The position numbers and the translations under genes were made by a program. Shown one piece after another: positions 16,817 to 24,483 of a stretch of DNA of 64,000 nt; position 1 is the first letter of the stretch, and each line of letters begins with the position of its first letter. Location: assembly GCA_029098505.1 (NCBI GenBank), contig JAQXOE010000042.1, positions 1 to 64,000 of the forward strand, in the 5' to 3' direction. Under the pieces are notes generated by a model, which saw only the letters and a list, made by a program, of their open reading frames with translations, was not told the DNA's origin and made no database searches. The DNA comes from Bacteroidales bacterium. Lineage in GTDB: Bacteria; Bacteroidota; Bacteroidia; Bacteroidales; UBA932.

Positions 16817-17559
16817 AATGCGTCATAACCGTTTTCCTCAATCTCCTGCACCAGCTCGCGGCCGGCAGTCCTGACTATGCGTCCATCCTTGAGGATGTGC
16901 ACTACGTCTGGGACAATGAGATCCAAAAGCCTCTGGTAATGGGTAATGACTATTGCCGCCTTCTCAGGTGTATGGAGGGCATTCACGCCGTCTGCAACTA
17001 TCCTGAGAGCATCCACGTCCAATCCGCTGTCCGTCTCGTCGAGGATTGAGAGGACAGGCTCGAGAACGGCCATTTGGAAAATTTCGTTCCTTTTCTTTTC
17101 GCCACCGGAGAAGCCAACATTGACCTCACGCTTGGCAAATTCGCCCTTCATCTGCACCAGGGCCATCTTTTCCTTCATCAGCTTGATGAAGTCGGAAGCC
17201 TTGAGGGGCTCGAGCCCAAGGGCTTTCCTGCGCTCATTGACGGCAGCCTTGATGAAATTGGTGATGCTGACTCCCGGTATCTCCACGGGATACTGGAAGG
17301 AGAGGAAGATGCCCGCCCAGGAACGCTCTTCCGGGCTCATTGCCAGAAGGTCCCGGCCCAGGAAAGTGACCGAGCCATCCGTAACGACATAGTCGGGTCT
17401 GCCCGCAAGCACCGCCGAGAGCGTACTTTTTCCGGCTCCGTTCGGACCCATTATCGCGTGTATTTCACCCTTGCGGATGACAAGATCCACACCTTTCAGA
17501 ATTTCCTTCTCCCCCACTTTCGCGTGAAGGTTCTTTATTTCAAGCATTGTGTCGTTCAT
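16813..17559 (-). CDS. sufC: Fe-S cluster assembly ATPase SufC
   Basis: 248 residues. ABC ATPase with Walker A GPNGAGKST, Q-loop FQYP, the divergent signature FSGGEKKRNE and Walker B SILDETDSGLD, followed by the switch His (VITHY). SufC drives conformational change of the SufB-SufD scaffold and is cytoplasmic, with no membrane partner. It follows pnuC by 42 bases and overlaps sufD by 4. Confidence 0.96.
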   Translation of the reverse strand: MNDTMLEIKNLHAKVGEKEILKGVDLVIRKGEIHAIMGPNGAGKSTLSAVLAGRPDYVVTDGSVTFLGRDLLAMSPEERSWAGIFLSFQYPVEIPGVSITNFIKAAVNERRKALGLEPLKASDFIKLMKEKMALVQMKGEFAKREVNVGFSGGEKKRNEIFQMAVLEPVLSILDETDSGLDVDALRIVADGVNALHTPEKAAIVITHYQRLLDLIVPDVVHILKDGRIVRTAGRELVQEIEENGYDAF

Positions 17560-17601
17560 AGCAAACCAGCGACAAAATATTGTTTTTCAATAAATTACAA
17601 C

Positions 17602-18231
17602 TTACGCCTTCTTGGAATACAGCTTCGACCAGGTGATGAGCGACCAGATGCCGTTCACCAGATAGAGGCCGCAGACTATAGGCATAAACACGTGTCCCAC
17701 TGAGATGTGAAGTATGATCTGAGTGACGTTGACCACGAGCCAGGCTATCCAGCAGTCCCACTTCTTGAGTGCTGACAGGAGCTGCGCCATAAGGATAAGC
17801 ACGGTCACACAAGTGTCGAGATAAGGGTGAGGGTCCAGAGGGAACATAGTATCCAGCAACCATCCCCATACTGCCGCCACCAGAAGCACGCTGCTGACGG
17901 CCAATGCACGCTCGAACCAGCTGAGCTTCGTCACCTTCAAGGCACTGCTGTCAGCAGAGCTCTGTTCATTCTCCTTCGGATGTGTCCACCTGTAATGGCC
18001 AAGCACATTGATGGCCAGGGAAACAGGCTGGAGCAGAAGGCTCGCATAGAGGTTCTTGTTGAAGAACATCAGGAAGAGGGCGAAGGTATAGAGATATCCT
18101 ACCCAGAAATTATATTTCGAATTGCGTCCCGCCAGGAACACACAGCTGAGTCCCAGCACCGATGTGATGATGTCGATAAGGAGCACCGGGGCATCCCCCA
18201 AGTAAAAAAGAGTATAATTGATCCAATCCAT
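17602..18231 (-). CDS. pnuC: PnuC-type nicotinamide riboside transporter inside the suf operon
   Basis: 209 residues, about seven TM helices with no signal peptide. Family features are the N-terminal Leu-rich helix pair with FLAGRNSKYNFWVGY, the central LQPVSLAINVLGHYRWTHP (aromatic and Gln residues of the substrate path) and the C-terminal WDCWIAWLVVNV. PnuC proteins move nicotinamide riboside by facilitated diffusion; some relatives carry thiamine or riboflavin, so the substrate is not certain. It lies 11 bases after sufB and 42 before sufC on the same strand, splitting a gene pair that is normally adjacent. Confidence 0.87.
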   Translation of the reverse strand: MDWINYTLFYLGDAPVLLIDIITSVLGLSCVFLAGRNSKYNFWVGYLYTFALFLMFFNKNLYASLLLQPVSLAINVLGHYRWTHPKENEQSSADSSALKVTKLSWFERALAVSSVLLVAAVWGWLLDTMFPLDPHPYLDTCVTVLILMAQLLSALKKWDCWIAWLVVNVTQIILHISVGHVFMPIVCGLYLVNGIWSLITWSKLYSKKA

Positions 18232-18242
18232 TTTTCAAATTG

Positions 18243-19688
18243 TTAACCTACTGATCCTTCGAGGGATACCTGCAGGAGTTTCTGAGCCTCAACGGCAAAT
18301 TCCATAGGCAGGCGGGAAAGTACCTCCCGCGCATAGCCATTGACAATGAGTCCTACCGCATCCTCGGGGCCGATGCCGCGCTGATTGCAATAGAAAAGCT
18401 GGTCCTCGCTGATTTTCGAGGTGGTGGCCTCGTGCTCGACCGTTGCTGAAGGGCAATGACTCTGGATAAGAGGGAAGGTGTGCGCGCCGCAATGCGAGCC
18501 GATCAGGAGGCTGTCGCACTGGGAGTAGTTTCTCGCGCCTTCGGCATCGGGATTGATGCGGACGAGACCGCGATAGCTGTTCTGGCTGCGACCCGCACTG
18601 ATGCCCTTGCTGACTATGCGGCTCTTGGTGCCGCGGCCTATGTGTATCATCTTCGTTCCGGTATCGGCCTGCTGGCAATTATTGGTCACCGCCACGGAGT
18701 AGAACTCCGATGAAGAGTAGTCGCCTTTGAGTATGGTGCTCGGGTATTTCCAGGTGATGGCCGAGCCAGTCTCGACCTGGGTCCAGCTGAGATGGCTGCC
18801 GGAGCCCTTGCAGATTCCTCTCTTGGTCACGAGATTGAGTATGCCTCCGCGTCCCTCTGCGTCTCCGGGATACCAGTTCTGGACGGTGGAATACTTCACA
18901 TCGGCGTCCTTCTCGACTATTATCTCCACCACGGCGGCGTGGAGCTGGTTCTCATCGCGCATAGGGGCGGTGCAGCCCTCCATATAGCTGAGCTGTGAGC
19001 CTTCGTCGGCCACTATCAGGGTCCGCTCGAACTGACCGGTGCCGCTGGCATTGATACGGAAATAGCTGGAGAGGTCCATTGGGCATTTCACGCCCTTGGG
19101 TATGTAGCAGAATGAACCGTCGGAGAATACGGCCGAATTCAGCGCGGCGAAATAATTGTCCCCGGCAGGGACTACGCTCGCAAGATACTTGCGAACGAGC
19201 TCGGGATATTCCTTCACGGCCTCGGAGAATGAGCAGAAAATGATGCCTTTTTCCGCAAGAGTCTCCCGGAATGTGGTCTTTACGGACACGGAATCAAAAA
19301 CAGCGTCCACAGCCACTCCTGCGAGGGCGTTCCTTTCGTGGAGAGGAATGCCGAGCTTTTCGAAGGTCTCTTCAAGCGCCGGGTCTATCTCCTTTGGTCT
19401 GTCGGCATCCTTCTTGGGAGCCGCGTAGTATATTATATCCTGGTAGTCGATTTTGGGCATATCCAGATGACCCCACTGAGGCTCTTCCATCCGCTGCCAT
19501 TTGCGGAAGGCGTCCAAGCGGAAGTCGAGCAGCCACTGGGGCTCCTCCTTGAGCGAAGAAATGGTACGTATAATGTCTTCATTCAGGCCTTTAGGTATAT
19601 AAACCTGCTCGACATCGGTAACGAAACCCTCCTTATACTCCTGCTCCGTTATGTTTTGGATCAACACCTTTTCTTCAAGTGAATCCAT
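18243..19688 (-). CDS. sufB: Fe-S cluster assembly scaffold SufB
   Basis: 481 residues, standard SufB length. Blocks seen are the N-terminal [32 protein letters not shown], the beta-helix stretch with [27 protein letters not shown] and the C-terminal [21 protein letters not shown]. It is the main subunit on which new clusters are built. It is the first gene of sufB-pnuC-sufC-sufD-ispE. The sulfur donors sufS and sufE/U are not in the window. Its ATG directly abuts a T7 run of an upstream hairpin (19689-19743). Confidence 0.96.
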   Translation of the reverse strand: MDSLEEKVLIQNITEQEYKEGFVTDVEQVYIPKGLNEDIIRTISSLKEEPQWLLDFRLDAFRKWQRMEEPQWGHLDMPKIDYQDIIYYAAPKKDADRPKEIDPALEETFEKLGIPLHERNALAGVAVDAVFDSVSVKTTFRETLAEKGIIFCSFSEAVKEYPELVRKYLASVVPAGDNYFAALNSAVFSDGSFCYIPKGVKCPMDLSSYFRINASGTGQFERTLIVADEGSQLSYMEGCTAPMRDENQLHAAVVEIIVEKDADVKYSTVQNWYPGDAEGRGGILNLVTKRGICKGSGSHLSWTQVETGSAITWKYPSTILKGDYSSSEFYSVAVTNNCQQADTGTKMIHIGRGTKSRIVSKGISAGRSQNSYRGLVRINPDAEGARNYSQCDSLLIGSHCGAHTFPLIQSHCPSATVEHEATTSKISEDQLFYCNQRGIGPEDAVGLIVNGYAREVLSRLPMEFAVEAQKLLQVSLEGSVG

Positions 19689-19743
19689 AAAAAAACTGCT
19701 AATTTGTAGTCCGAAGACAACTTACAAATATAGCAGTTTTTTT
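19689..19743 (-). terminator. Strong intrinsic terminator of the C69 peptidase gene, abutting the sufB ATG
   Basis: A perfect 13-bp inverted repeat (19689-19701 with 19731-19743), then seven more pairs (ATTTGTA/TACAAAT, one bulged base) and an inner GTC-TTCG-GAC (minus-strand reading), the stable UUCG tetraloop. The 3' arm ends in seven T that touch the sufB start codon. It terminates the C69 peptidase transcript only 7 bases past its stop. Confidence 0.85.
19725..19732 (-). promoter_or_regulatory. Candidate -7 element of the suf operon, inside the terminator stem
   Basis: TATATTTG on the minus strand matches TAnnTTTG. No good -33 lies 19-21 bases upstream. Transcription from it would start inside the hairpin and give a leader of roughly 30 bases carrying the UUCG loop. 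Confidence 0.5.
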
Positions 19744-19749
19744 GATTTT

Positions 19750-21471
19750 TTATTTCACCTCAATGACAGTCCCGTGATCCTTCGCCACGGCCTCCTTCCA
19801 TTTTTCGGTGTAATCCGGATGCATCAGCCCTTCAGGAGTGCCGGCATTGTACTGGCTGTGAAGGAATTGTCCGTTCCCGTCCTGGGCTTTGACATTGCCA
19901 TCCATAAACTTGACGAGCAATTCCTGCTCGAGGGCGGTCCAAACGTCGAACTGGCGCTGGGCTGTCTCGACGCTATATCGGGTCAAGGCCTTGCGGACCT
20001 TTTTCAGCGCGCGGCGATTGCCCTTGCCATAAAGTTTGAGGAGCTTGGCGTCCATCTGCTCGACAGCGCCGAACATCTGCTCGTTCTCGAACTTGTCAAT
20101 AGCGGCTCTGGCGTATGGGGCCATCTGGTTGTACATCTTGTAGCAGGCGTTGGCCACTCTGTTGTTCATCCAGAAGGACGAGGTCGGAGAATAGTGGAGC
20201 ATATCGCCGTTGCCGACGCGGAAGCACTCTGGTATCTCATTGGTATTGGTATAGATAGGGGTGAGATATGAGGTGGCGGCATCGTCGCAGCCGAACCAGA
20301 GCAGGCCTCCGATGGCATCAGGCAGCCAGCCGCGGGATTGGCCTACGAACCAGAAACCGGTCTGCTGGGTGGCAATCGCGCGTTCATTGATATAGGTCCT
20401 GCCGTCCCAGATGAACTCCATCGGCCTCCAACGGTAAGGGAGGGCATTGCCGCCGGCTCCGATGTCCGTTGTCATATCCATTGGCGTGCCCTCGTAGTGG
20501 TCGCGCATAACATCGGCAACATCCTTGACGCTGATTTTGCGCGCAGGCTTCACGAACAGAGGGAAGGCCTCTGAGTCAAGCTTGTTGCCCATTGCATAGT
20601 CTATCCAGTCGTAGGAGTTGCGGGTGACTTCATTGCCATTCGCATCGAGATAGGTGAATTCGCCGTCGCAGAGGATGTTGAAAGCGCTCCACGCGCGGGC
20701 CTCGCAGGCTCTTGCGCCGCTGAAATCGAGAGGATTGTATGCTGCGCAGAAGCTGAAATCCTTGTCCTCACCGTCAAACCAGCCGTTCTTGCGTGCAAAA
20801 CTGATTACGTCGGGTGCGTAAAGGCAATTTTCCGGGTCATCGAGAGGGAAGGTGCTGATGCGGGCCTGATTGGCGTGTGCACAGATATAGCCGTCAGGAA
20901 CTCTGCGGGCAACCCAGACTATGCCTTTCTCCTGGCCCTTGCCCACGAGGTCCATCACCCAGGCCTCGTTGGTATCGGCAATGGAGAAACTCTCTCCGCT
21001 CGAAGGATAGCCGTACTCATTGGCCAGGGCAACTATGGTCTCAATGGCCTCGCGGGCGGTCCTGGCCCTTTGGAGAGTCACATAGATGAGCGAACCGTAA
21101 TCCATTATTCCATCAGGATTTGCCTGCTCGTCGCGACCTCCCCAGGTGGTCTCGGCGATAATCAGCTGGTGCTCGTTCATATTGCCAACGGTCTGATAGG
21201 TGCTGGCGACCTGGGCGATGCTGCCTGTCGGGCGGTATGTGTCCCACTCTATGATAGGAAGCATTGACCCGGCCTTCCATTTCGCAGCCTTATGGTAGTA
21301 AAGTTCACCGAATAGAACGTGGGAATCAGCTGCATAAGAGACCATTACGGAGCCGTCGGCACTGGCGCCCTTGGTGACGATGACATTGGTGCAGGCTTCG
21401 GCGCGGCCCTGAGGGAAAAGCATCATTGCGCACACAAGGATGCTTGCCGGGAGGAGAGTCAGTTTTCTCAT
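19750..21471 (-). CDS. Secreted dipeptidase, peptidase family C69 (Ntn hydrolase)
   Basis: 573 residues with a signal peptide ending GRAEA-C. Cleavage there exposes Cys as the N-terminal residue, the catalytic nucleophile of this Ntn-hydrolase family (CTNVIVTKGASADGS). MNEHQLIIAETTWGGR and GESFSIADTNEAWVMDLVGK are conserved family blocks. These enzymes release dipeptides or trim peptides; in Bacteroidetes most are periplasmic or lipid-anchored. A -7 element TAGCTTTG (21533-21540, minus) gives a leader of about 55 bases. The gene is monocistronic, bounded by the terminator at 19689-19743. Confidence 0.9.
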   Translation of the reverse strand: MRKLTLLPASILVCAMMLFPQGRAEACTNVIVTKGASADGSVMVSYAADSHVLFGELYYHKAAKWKAGSMLPIIEWDTYRPTGSIAQVASTYQTVGNMNEHQLIIAETTWGGRDEQANPDGIMDYGSLIYVTLQRARTAREAIETIVALANEYGYPSSGESFSIADTNEAWVMDLVGKGQEKGIVWVARRVPDGYICAHANQARISTFPLDDPENCLYAPDVISFARKNGWFDGEDKDFSFCAAYNPLDFSGARACEARAWSAFNILCDGEFTYLDANGNEVTRNSYDWIDYAMGNKLDSEAFPLFVKPARKISVKDVADVMRDHYEGTPMDMTTDIGAGGNALPYRWRPMEFIWDGRTYINERAIATQQTGFWFVGQSRGWLPDAIGGLLWFGCDDAATSYLTPIYTNTNEIPECFRVGNGDMLHYSPTSSFWMNNRVANACYKMYNQMAPYARAAIDKFENEQMFGAVEQMDAKLLKLYGKGNRRALKKVRKALTRYSVETAQRQFDVWTALEQELLVKFMDGNVKAQDGNGQFLHSQYNAGTPEGLMHPDYTEKWKEAVAKDHGTVIEVK

Positions 21472-21502
21472 TTGCTATTTTTTTATTTAATATGTATTTT
21501 TG
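21471..21502 (+). promoter_or_regulatory. Promoter of the 21.6 kb small secreted-protein gene
   Basis: -33 TTTG (21471-21474), a 20-base spacer and -7 TATTTTTG (21495-21502). The -33 overlaps the start codon of the divergent C69 peptidase gene by one base. The leader to ATG 21559 is about 50 bases. Confidence 0.75.
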
Positions 21503-21558
21503 TCAACTGCAGCAGCTTTGCTGGCTTTTGAGCAAAGCTATGAAATTTTTATAACAGT

Positions 21559-21975
21559 ATGAAATCGTTTTTCCGTATAGTTGCCCTTTGTCTGGCAATA
21601 TCCGCCTTTTCCGGTATAAATGCCGGCGCTCAGGAAAATCCGAATGCACGAAAGGAAGAAAAAGAATTCTTCGAAGGCATTGACAGGGAGGTGGAACGTC
21701 TGACCGACCTGCTGGACCTGGAGTATTGGCAGGTATTCTATGTGGACTCCATTCTGACCCACGACTACCAGGCCATGCAGGAAGAACTCAAGGAGCTCAG
21801 CGCCAAGAAGGTGAGCAACACCGACCTGTACTACAATGTGCAGTACAAGTGGCTCGACAGCATCTATGAGGCTTATCAGAAGATCTTCGACGAAAGGCAA
21901 TGGGCGAAGTACCTGAAATCGGGAGCCGAAAGGGAGAAGAAGGCTAGGGACAAGAAGAGGAACAAAACGAAATAG
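21559..21975 (+). CDS. Small secreted helical protein upstream of pheS, unknown function
   Basis: 138 residues: a signal peptide (FFRIVALCLAISAFSGINAGA, cleaved near AQE) and a charged, mostly helical mature part with the spaced aromatic pattern LDLEYWQVFYVDSILTHDY and YKWLDSIYEAYQKIFDERQW, ending in a Lys-rich tail. The pattern is loosely like small periplasmic Spy/CpxP-type helical proteins, without their LTxxQ motif. I do not recognise the family. pheS starts 26 bases downstream, so the two are probably co-transcribed. Confidence 0.75.
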   Translation: MKSFFRIVALCLAISAFSGINAGAQENPNARKEEKEFFEGIDREVERLTDLLDLEYWQVFYVDSILTHDYQAMQEELKELSAKKVSNTDLYYNVQYKWLDSIYEAYQKIFDERQWAKYLKSGAEREKKARDKKRNKTK

Positions 21976-22001
21976 GATTCGGATAATCAGACAAGAAAGA
22001 T

Positions 22002-23036
22002 ATGAAACAGAGAATAGAACAGATTCTGGCGGAAATCAACGAACTCAAGTGCAAGACACAGAAGGAAGTTGAGGAGGCCAGGGTGCGCTTTTTGGGCAAG
22101 AAGGGCGAGGTAACCAGACTCTTCGAGGAGTTCCGCACTATGGACAAAGAACTCAAGAAAGAGTTCGGCCGCTCATTGAACGAACTCAAACAGGCAGCTC
22201 AAAACAAAATAGAGGAATACAAGAACTCAATAGGTGAAGAAGCAAACGCAGCAGGCCCTAAGGAAGACCTGACCATGCCGGGAGATGCTTTTGAACTCGG
22301 TTCACGCCATCCTGTATCCATTGTACGCCAGGAAATCGTGGACATTTTCCGCAAATTCGGATATGATGTCGCAGAAGGCCCTGAAATCGAGGACGACTAC
22401 CACGTATTCGAGGCTCTCAATTTCCCTCCGAACCACCCGGCCCGCGATATGCAGGACACCTTTTTCGTATCTGCCGGACATCCCAATCCCCTGCTCCTGC
22501 GCACCCACACCTCATCCGTACAGGTACGCGCAATGGAGAATATGAAACTCCCGATTCGTGTCATCTGCCCTGGACGAGTATTCAGAAATGAGGCAATCAG
22601 CGCTCGCGCGCACTGCATCTTCCACCAGGTGGAGGGTCTCTACATTGACGAAGATGTGACTTTCGCCGACCTCAAGCAGGCCATACTGCTCTTCGCCCGC
22701 GAAATGTTCGGACCTGAGACGGAAATCAGAATGCGCCCTTCATACTTCCCGTTCACCGAGCCGTCTGCTGAAGTGGACGTGAGCTGCAACATCTGCCATG
22801 GCAAGGGTTGCAATATCTGCAAGGGCACAGGCTGGCTCGAGATCATGGGTTGCGGAATGGTTGACCCTAACGTACTCGAAGCCAGCGGCATAGACTCCAA
22901 GAAATACAGCGGCTTCGCCTTCGGAATGGGCCTTGAGCGTATAGCAATGCTCAAGTGGCGCGTCAATGACCTGCGTCACTATTTCGAGAACGATATGCGC
23001 TTCCTCAAGGAATTCAACACCAGCATAGAGGTATAA
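22002..23036 (+). CDS. pheS: Phenylalanyl-tRNA synthetase alpha subunit
   Basis: 344 residues. An N-terminal coiled coil (about 1-85) that contacts tRNA precedes the class II catalytic core. Motif 2 and neighbours are visible: FPPNHPARDMQDTFF, LRTHTSSVQVRAM, GRVFRNEAISARAHCIFHQVEG, and motif 3 GMGLERIAMLKW. A Cys-rich insert (CNICHGKGCNICKGTGW) is present, as in many bacterial PheS. The partner pheT is not in the window, which is common in Bacteroidetes. Confidence 0.97.
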   Translation: MKQRIEQILAEINELKCKTQKEVEEARVRFLGKKGEVTRLFEEFRTMDKELKKEFGRSLNELKQAAQNKIEEYKNSIGEEANAAGPKEDLTMPGDAFELGSRHPVSIVRQEIVDIFRKFGYDVAEGPEIEDDYHVFEALNFPPNHPARDMQDTFFVSAGHPNPLLLRTHTSSVQVRAMENMKLPIRVICPGRVFRNEAISARAHCIFHQVEGLYIDEDVTFADLKQAILLFAREMFGPETEIRMRPSYFPFTEPSAEVDVSCNICHGKGCNICKGTGWLEIMGCGMVDPNVLEASGIDSKKYSGFAFGMGLERIAMLKWRVNDLRHYFENDMRFLKEFNTSIEV

Positions 23037-23078
23037 GCTCTAGCAGCTACAACAGAGGTGACCCCTGGAGCCTAATCC

Positions 23079-23162
23079 ATTGAGTATCAACACTTTAAGC
23101 AAATGTCTATGGGAAATTTTGCACATAGAGATTTGCTTATCTTATTGATTATAAGATAGTTA
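23079..23162 (+). repeat. 84-bp structured repeat, copy 1 (copy 2 at 52942-53025)
   Basis: Two similar 19-mers in direct orientation (23079-23097 and 23144-23162) stand exactly 65 bases apart. Between them is a hairpin with arms GCAAAT/TCTATG and CATAGA/ATTTGC (one G-G mismatch). Copy 2 has the same 65-base offset and the same hairpin core GTCTATGGG. It lies between pheS and the tRNA-Gly promoter. It may be an IS end, a MITE-like element or an integration relic. Confidence 0.65.
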
Positions 23163-23202
23163 GCCCCCACGCAAGAAGCAATTCACGTTTTTTAGAAAAA
23201 TG

Positions 23203-23235
23203 TTTGGTATTTCAATTTCGATTGCATATATTTGC
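23203..23235 (+). promoter_or_regulatory. Promoter of tRNA-Gly
   Basis: -33 TTTG (23203-23206), a 21-base spacer and -7 TATATTTG (23228-23235). The tRNA starts 19 bases downstream. Confidence 0.75.
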
Positions 23236-23253
23236 AGTCCGAAACAATTCAAG

Positions 23254-23326
23254 CGGAAATAGCTCAGTTGGTAGAGCGCAACCTTGCCAAGGTTGAGGTC
23301 GCGGGTCCGAGCCCCGTTTTCCGCTC
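23254..23326 (+). tRNA. tRNA-Gly (anticodon GCC)
   Basis: 73 nt. The acceptor GCGGAAA pairs with TTTCCGC. The anticodon loop TTGCCAA lies in stem AACC/GGTT region with anticodon GCC. The T-arm is GCGGG-TCCGAGC-CCCGT. The discriminator is T, and CCA is not encoded. The T-loop reads TCCGAGC instead of the usual TTCGAGC/TTCAAAT, a slightly unusual base at position 55. Its 3' half is duplicated at 23482-23509. Confidence 0.92.
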
Positions 23327-23337
23327 TTTAATGAACA

Positions 23338-23361
23338 AAGGCTGTCTTAGGACAGCCTTTC
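23338..23361 (+). terminator. Intrinsic terminator of tRNA-Gly
   Basis: Perfect 10-bp stem AAAGGCTGTC/GACAGCCTTT with loop TTAG. A near-identical copy lies at 23522-23543 as part of the duplication. Confidence 0.85.
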
Positions 23362-23403
23362 GTCGTATCTTACCCATGCTCTTCAATGAGATAAGCGACC
23401 TCA

Positions 23404-23445
23404 ACCCTTCCCCCTCGGGGTGGCTGCCGGGAGGCAGACGGGGGT
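23404..23445 (+). repeat. GC-rich nested palindrome between the two tRNA-Gly 3' copies
   Basis: An outer CCCCC...GGGGG pair encloses CTGCC-GGGA-GGCAG, and CCCC-TC-GGGG forms an alternative inner hairpin. The composition is unlike the flanking AT-richer sequence. It has the look of a REP-like dispersed element. Only one copy is seen in this window. Confidence 0.4.
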
Positions 23446-23481
23446 AACGTGAAAGCTTTGACATCGCTTGATCAAAGCGAT

Positions 23482-23509
23482 GTCGCGGGTCCGAGCCCCG
23501 TTTTCCGCT
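23482..23509 (+). pseudogene. tRNA-Gly 3' fragment (T-arm and acceptor strand only)
   Basis: Identical to positions 23299-23326 of the intact tRNA, from the base before the T-arm to the discriminator. The 5' half is replaced by unrelated sequence with a small palindrome around GATC. It cannot fold as a tRNA. Confidence 0.85.
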
Positions 23510-23552
23510 CTTTAAATGAACAAGGCTGTCTCAGGACAGCCTTTCGTCGTAT
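23482..23552 (+). repeat. 71-bp direct repeat of the tRNA-Gly 3' end plus terminator
   Basis: Repeats 23299-23369 at an offset of 183 bases with one substitution and one compensating insertion/deletion pair. A duplicated tRNA 3' end followed by its terminator is the footprint left by site-specific integration into a tRNA gene. Confidence 0.8.
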
Positions 23553-23562
23553 ATTGCCAATT

Positions 23563-24198
23563 TTATTGGTTCAACTGGCCGGGAAGCACTTTTTTCTCTT
23601 TCTCAGGGAACTGCCTTTCAAAGGCTTCGAATCCTTCCGGATCATCCATTGCCACGTAGTAGCCTTTCGGGGTATGATAAGTCCCCTCTACACCGTCCAG
23701 ATAGCCCGGTATCAGTTCCAAACCGAGGAAGTAAGGCACCTCGCTTTCGCGGGGCTCAGCATGGTAATGGATATGCAGGCTTGAAGCCAGAACGAATCCG
23801 GCATGGCAATAAAAATCGATGTTCCCTTCCATAAACACGGCTCCGTACCCAAGAGCCTTGGCCTTCTCAAGAGCATAATTCAAAAGAGTGATGCCATAGC
23901 CCTTGCGCTTGTATTCGGGGGCAATGCTGATGGGCCCAAAGGTAAGAATCGGGATTACTCTGCCGTCATCTCCTATGATTTGTGCCTTGGAGAACATTAC
24001 GTGGCCCATAAGGACAGCATCGGTCTCCATAACGAAGTCCAACTCGGGAATAAAATCGGGATTGGAGCGATAGCAATGAAGTACATAGTGCTCGGTGCAA
24101 CCGGGCTGATAGATGTTCCAGAATGCCTCTCTGGTAAGGTTTTCAACCTTGCGCCAGTCGGATTCACACTCCTGGCGAATAATTGTATTGTGTGTCAT
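23563..24198 (-). CDS. GNAT-family N-acetyltransferase
   Basis: 211 residues of the GNAT fold. Strand beta-4 and the acetyl-CoA loop are visible as ISIAPEYKRKGYGITLLNYAL (pattern R/K-x-x-G-x-G/A). The following helix is LEKAKALGYGAVFMEGN and a late FYCHAGF is present. The substrate is unknown; the acceptor-side residues are not diagnostic. The gene is single, transcribed away from the lipoprotein/TonB pair. It lies just outside the tRNA-Gly duplication, so it could be chromosomal or cargo of the lost element. Confidence 0.88.
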   Translation of the reverse strand: MTHNTIIRQECESDWRKVENLTREAFWNIYQPGCTEHYVLHCYRSNPDFIPELDFVMETDAVLMGHVMFSKAQIIGDDGRVIPILTFGPISIAPEYKRKGYGITLLNYALEKAKALGYGAVFMEGNIDFYCHAGFVLASSLHIHYHAEPRESEVPYFLGLELIPGYLDGVEGTYHTPKGYYVAMDDPEGFEAFERQFPEKEKKVLPGQLNQ

Positions 24199-24453
24199 GT
24201 TTTAATCGGATATTGTAAAGAAAAACAAAAACTACCCATACTTGCAAAGCAAGACGGGTAATAGCTCAACAGCATCTTTTTCCGCGCCTGGCGGAAAAGA
24301 TGCTAGCAAACAATATCCAAAATAAGATTACGCATCCAATAGTTTTAGCGCACTAATATAACAAGAATAATCTTATTTCCAAAACTATGAACAGCCAGTG
24401 AGAGGTCGAAACTGGATTTCAGGGTACTCCTTCCAGACAAATGTACAAAGAAA
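24199..24453. other. 255-bp intergenic stretch with several inverted repeats, no gene seen
   Basis: It holds a 14-15 bp hairpin with a GCCTG loop (24271-24304, arms AGCATCTTTTTCCGC and its partner). It also holds two interleaved inverted repeats (24320-24330 with 24368-24378; 24339-24346 with 24381-24388). No open frame with coding character and no clear TAnnTTTG for the acetyltransferase gene were found. Confidence 0.6.
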
Positions 24454-24475
24454 GAGCCTGGCCTCACAGAGGCTC
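24454..24475 (-). terminator. Terminator of the TonB receptor/beta-helix lipoprotein unit
   Basis: Six-base arms GAGCCT/AGGCTC around 10 bases, followed on the minus strand by TTTCTTTG. It lies 9 bases past the lipoprotein stop. Confidence 0.65.
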
Positions 24476-24483
24476 CCAAAACC

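Noticed and set aside
23461..23509. Second tRNA-Gly gene
   Set aside because: Only the T-arm and 3' acceptor strand are present; there is no D-arm, anticodon stem or matching 5' acceptor.
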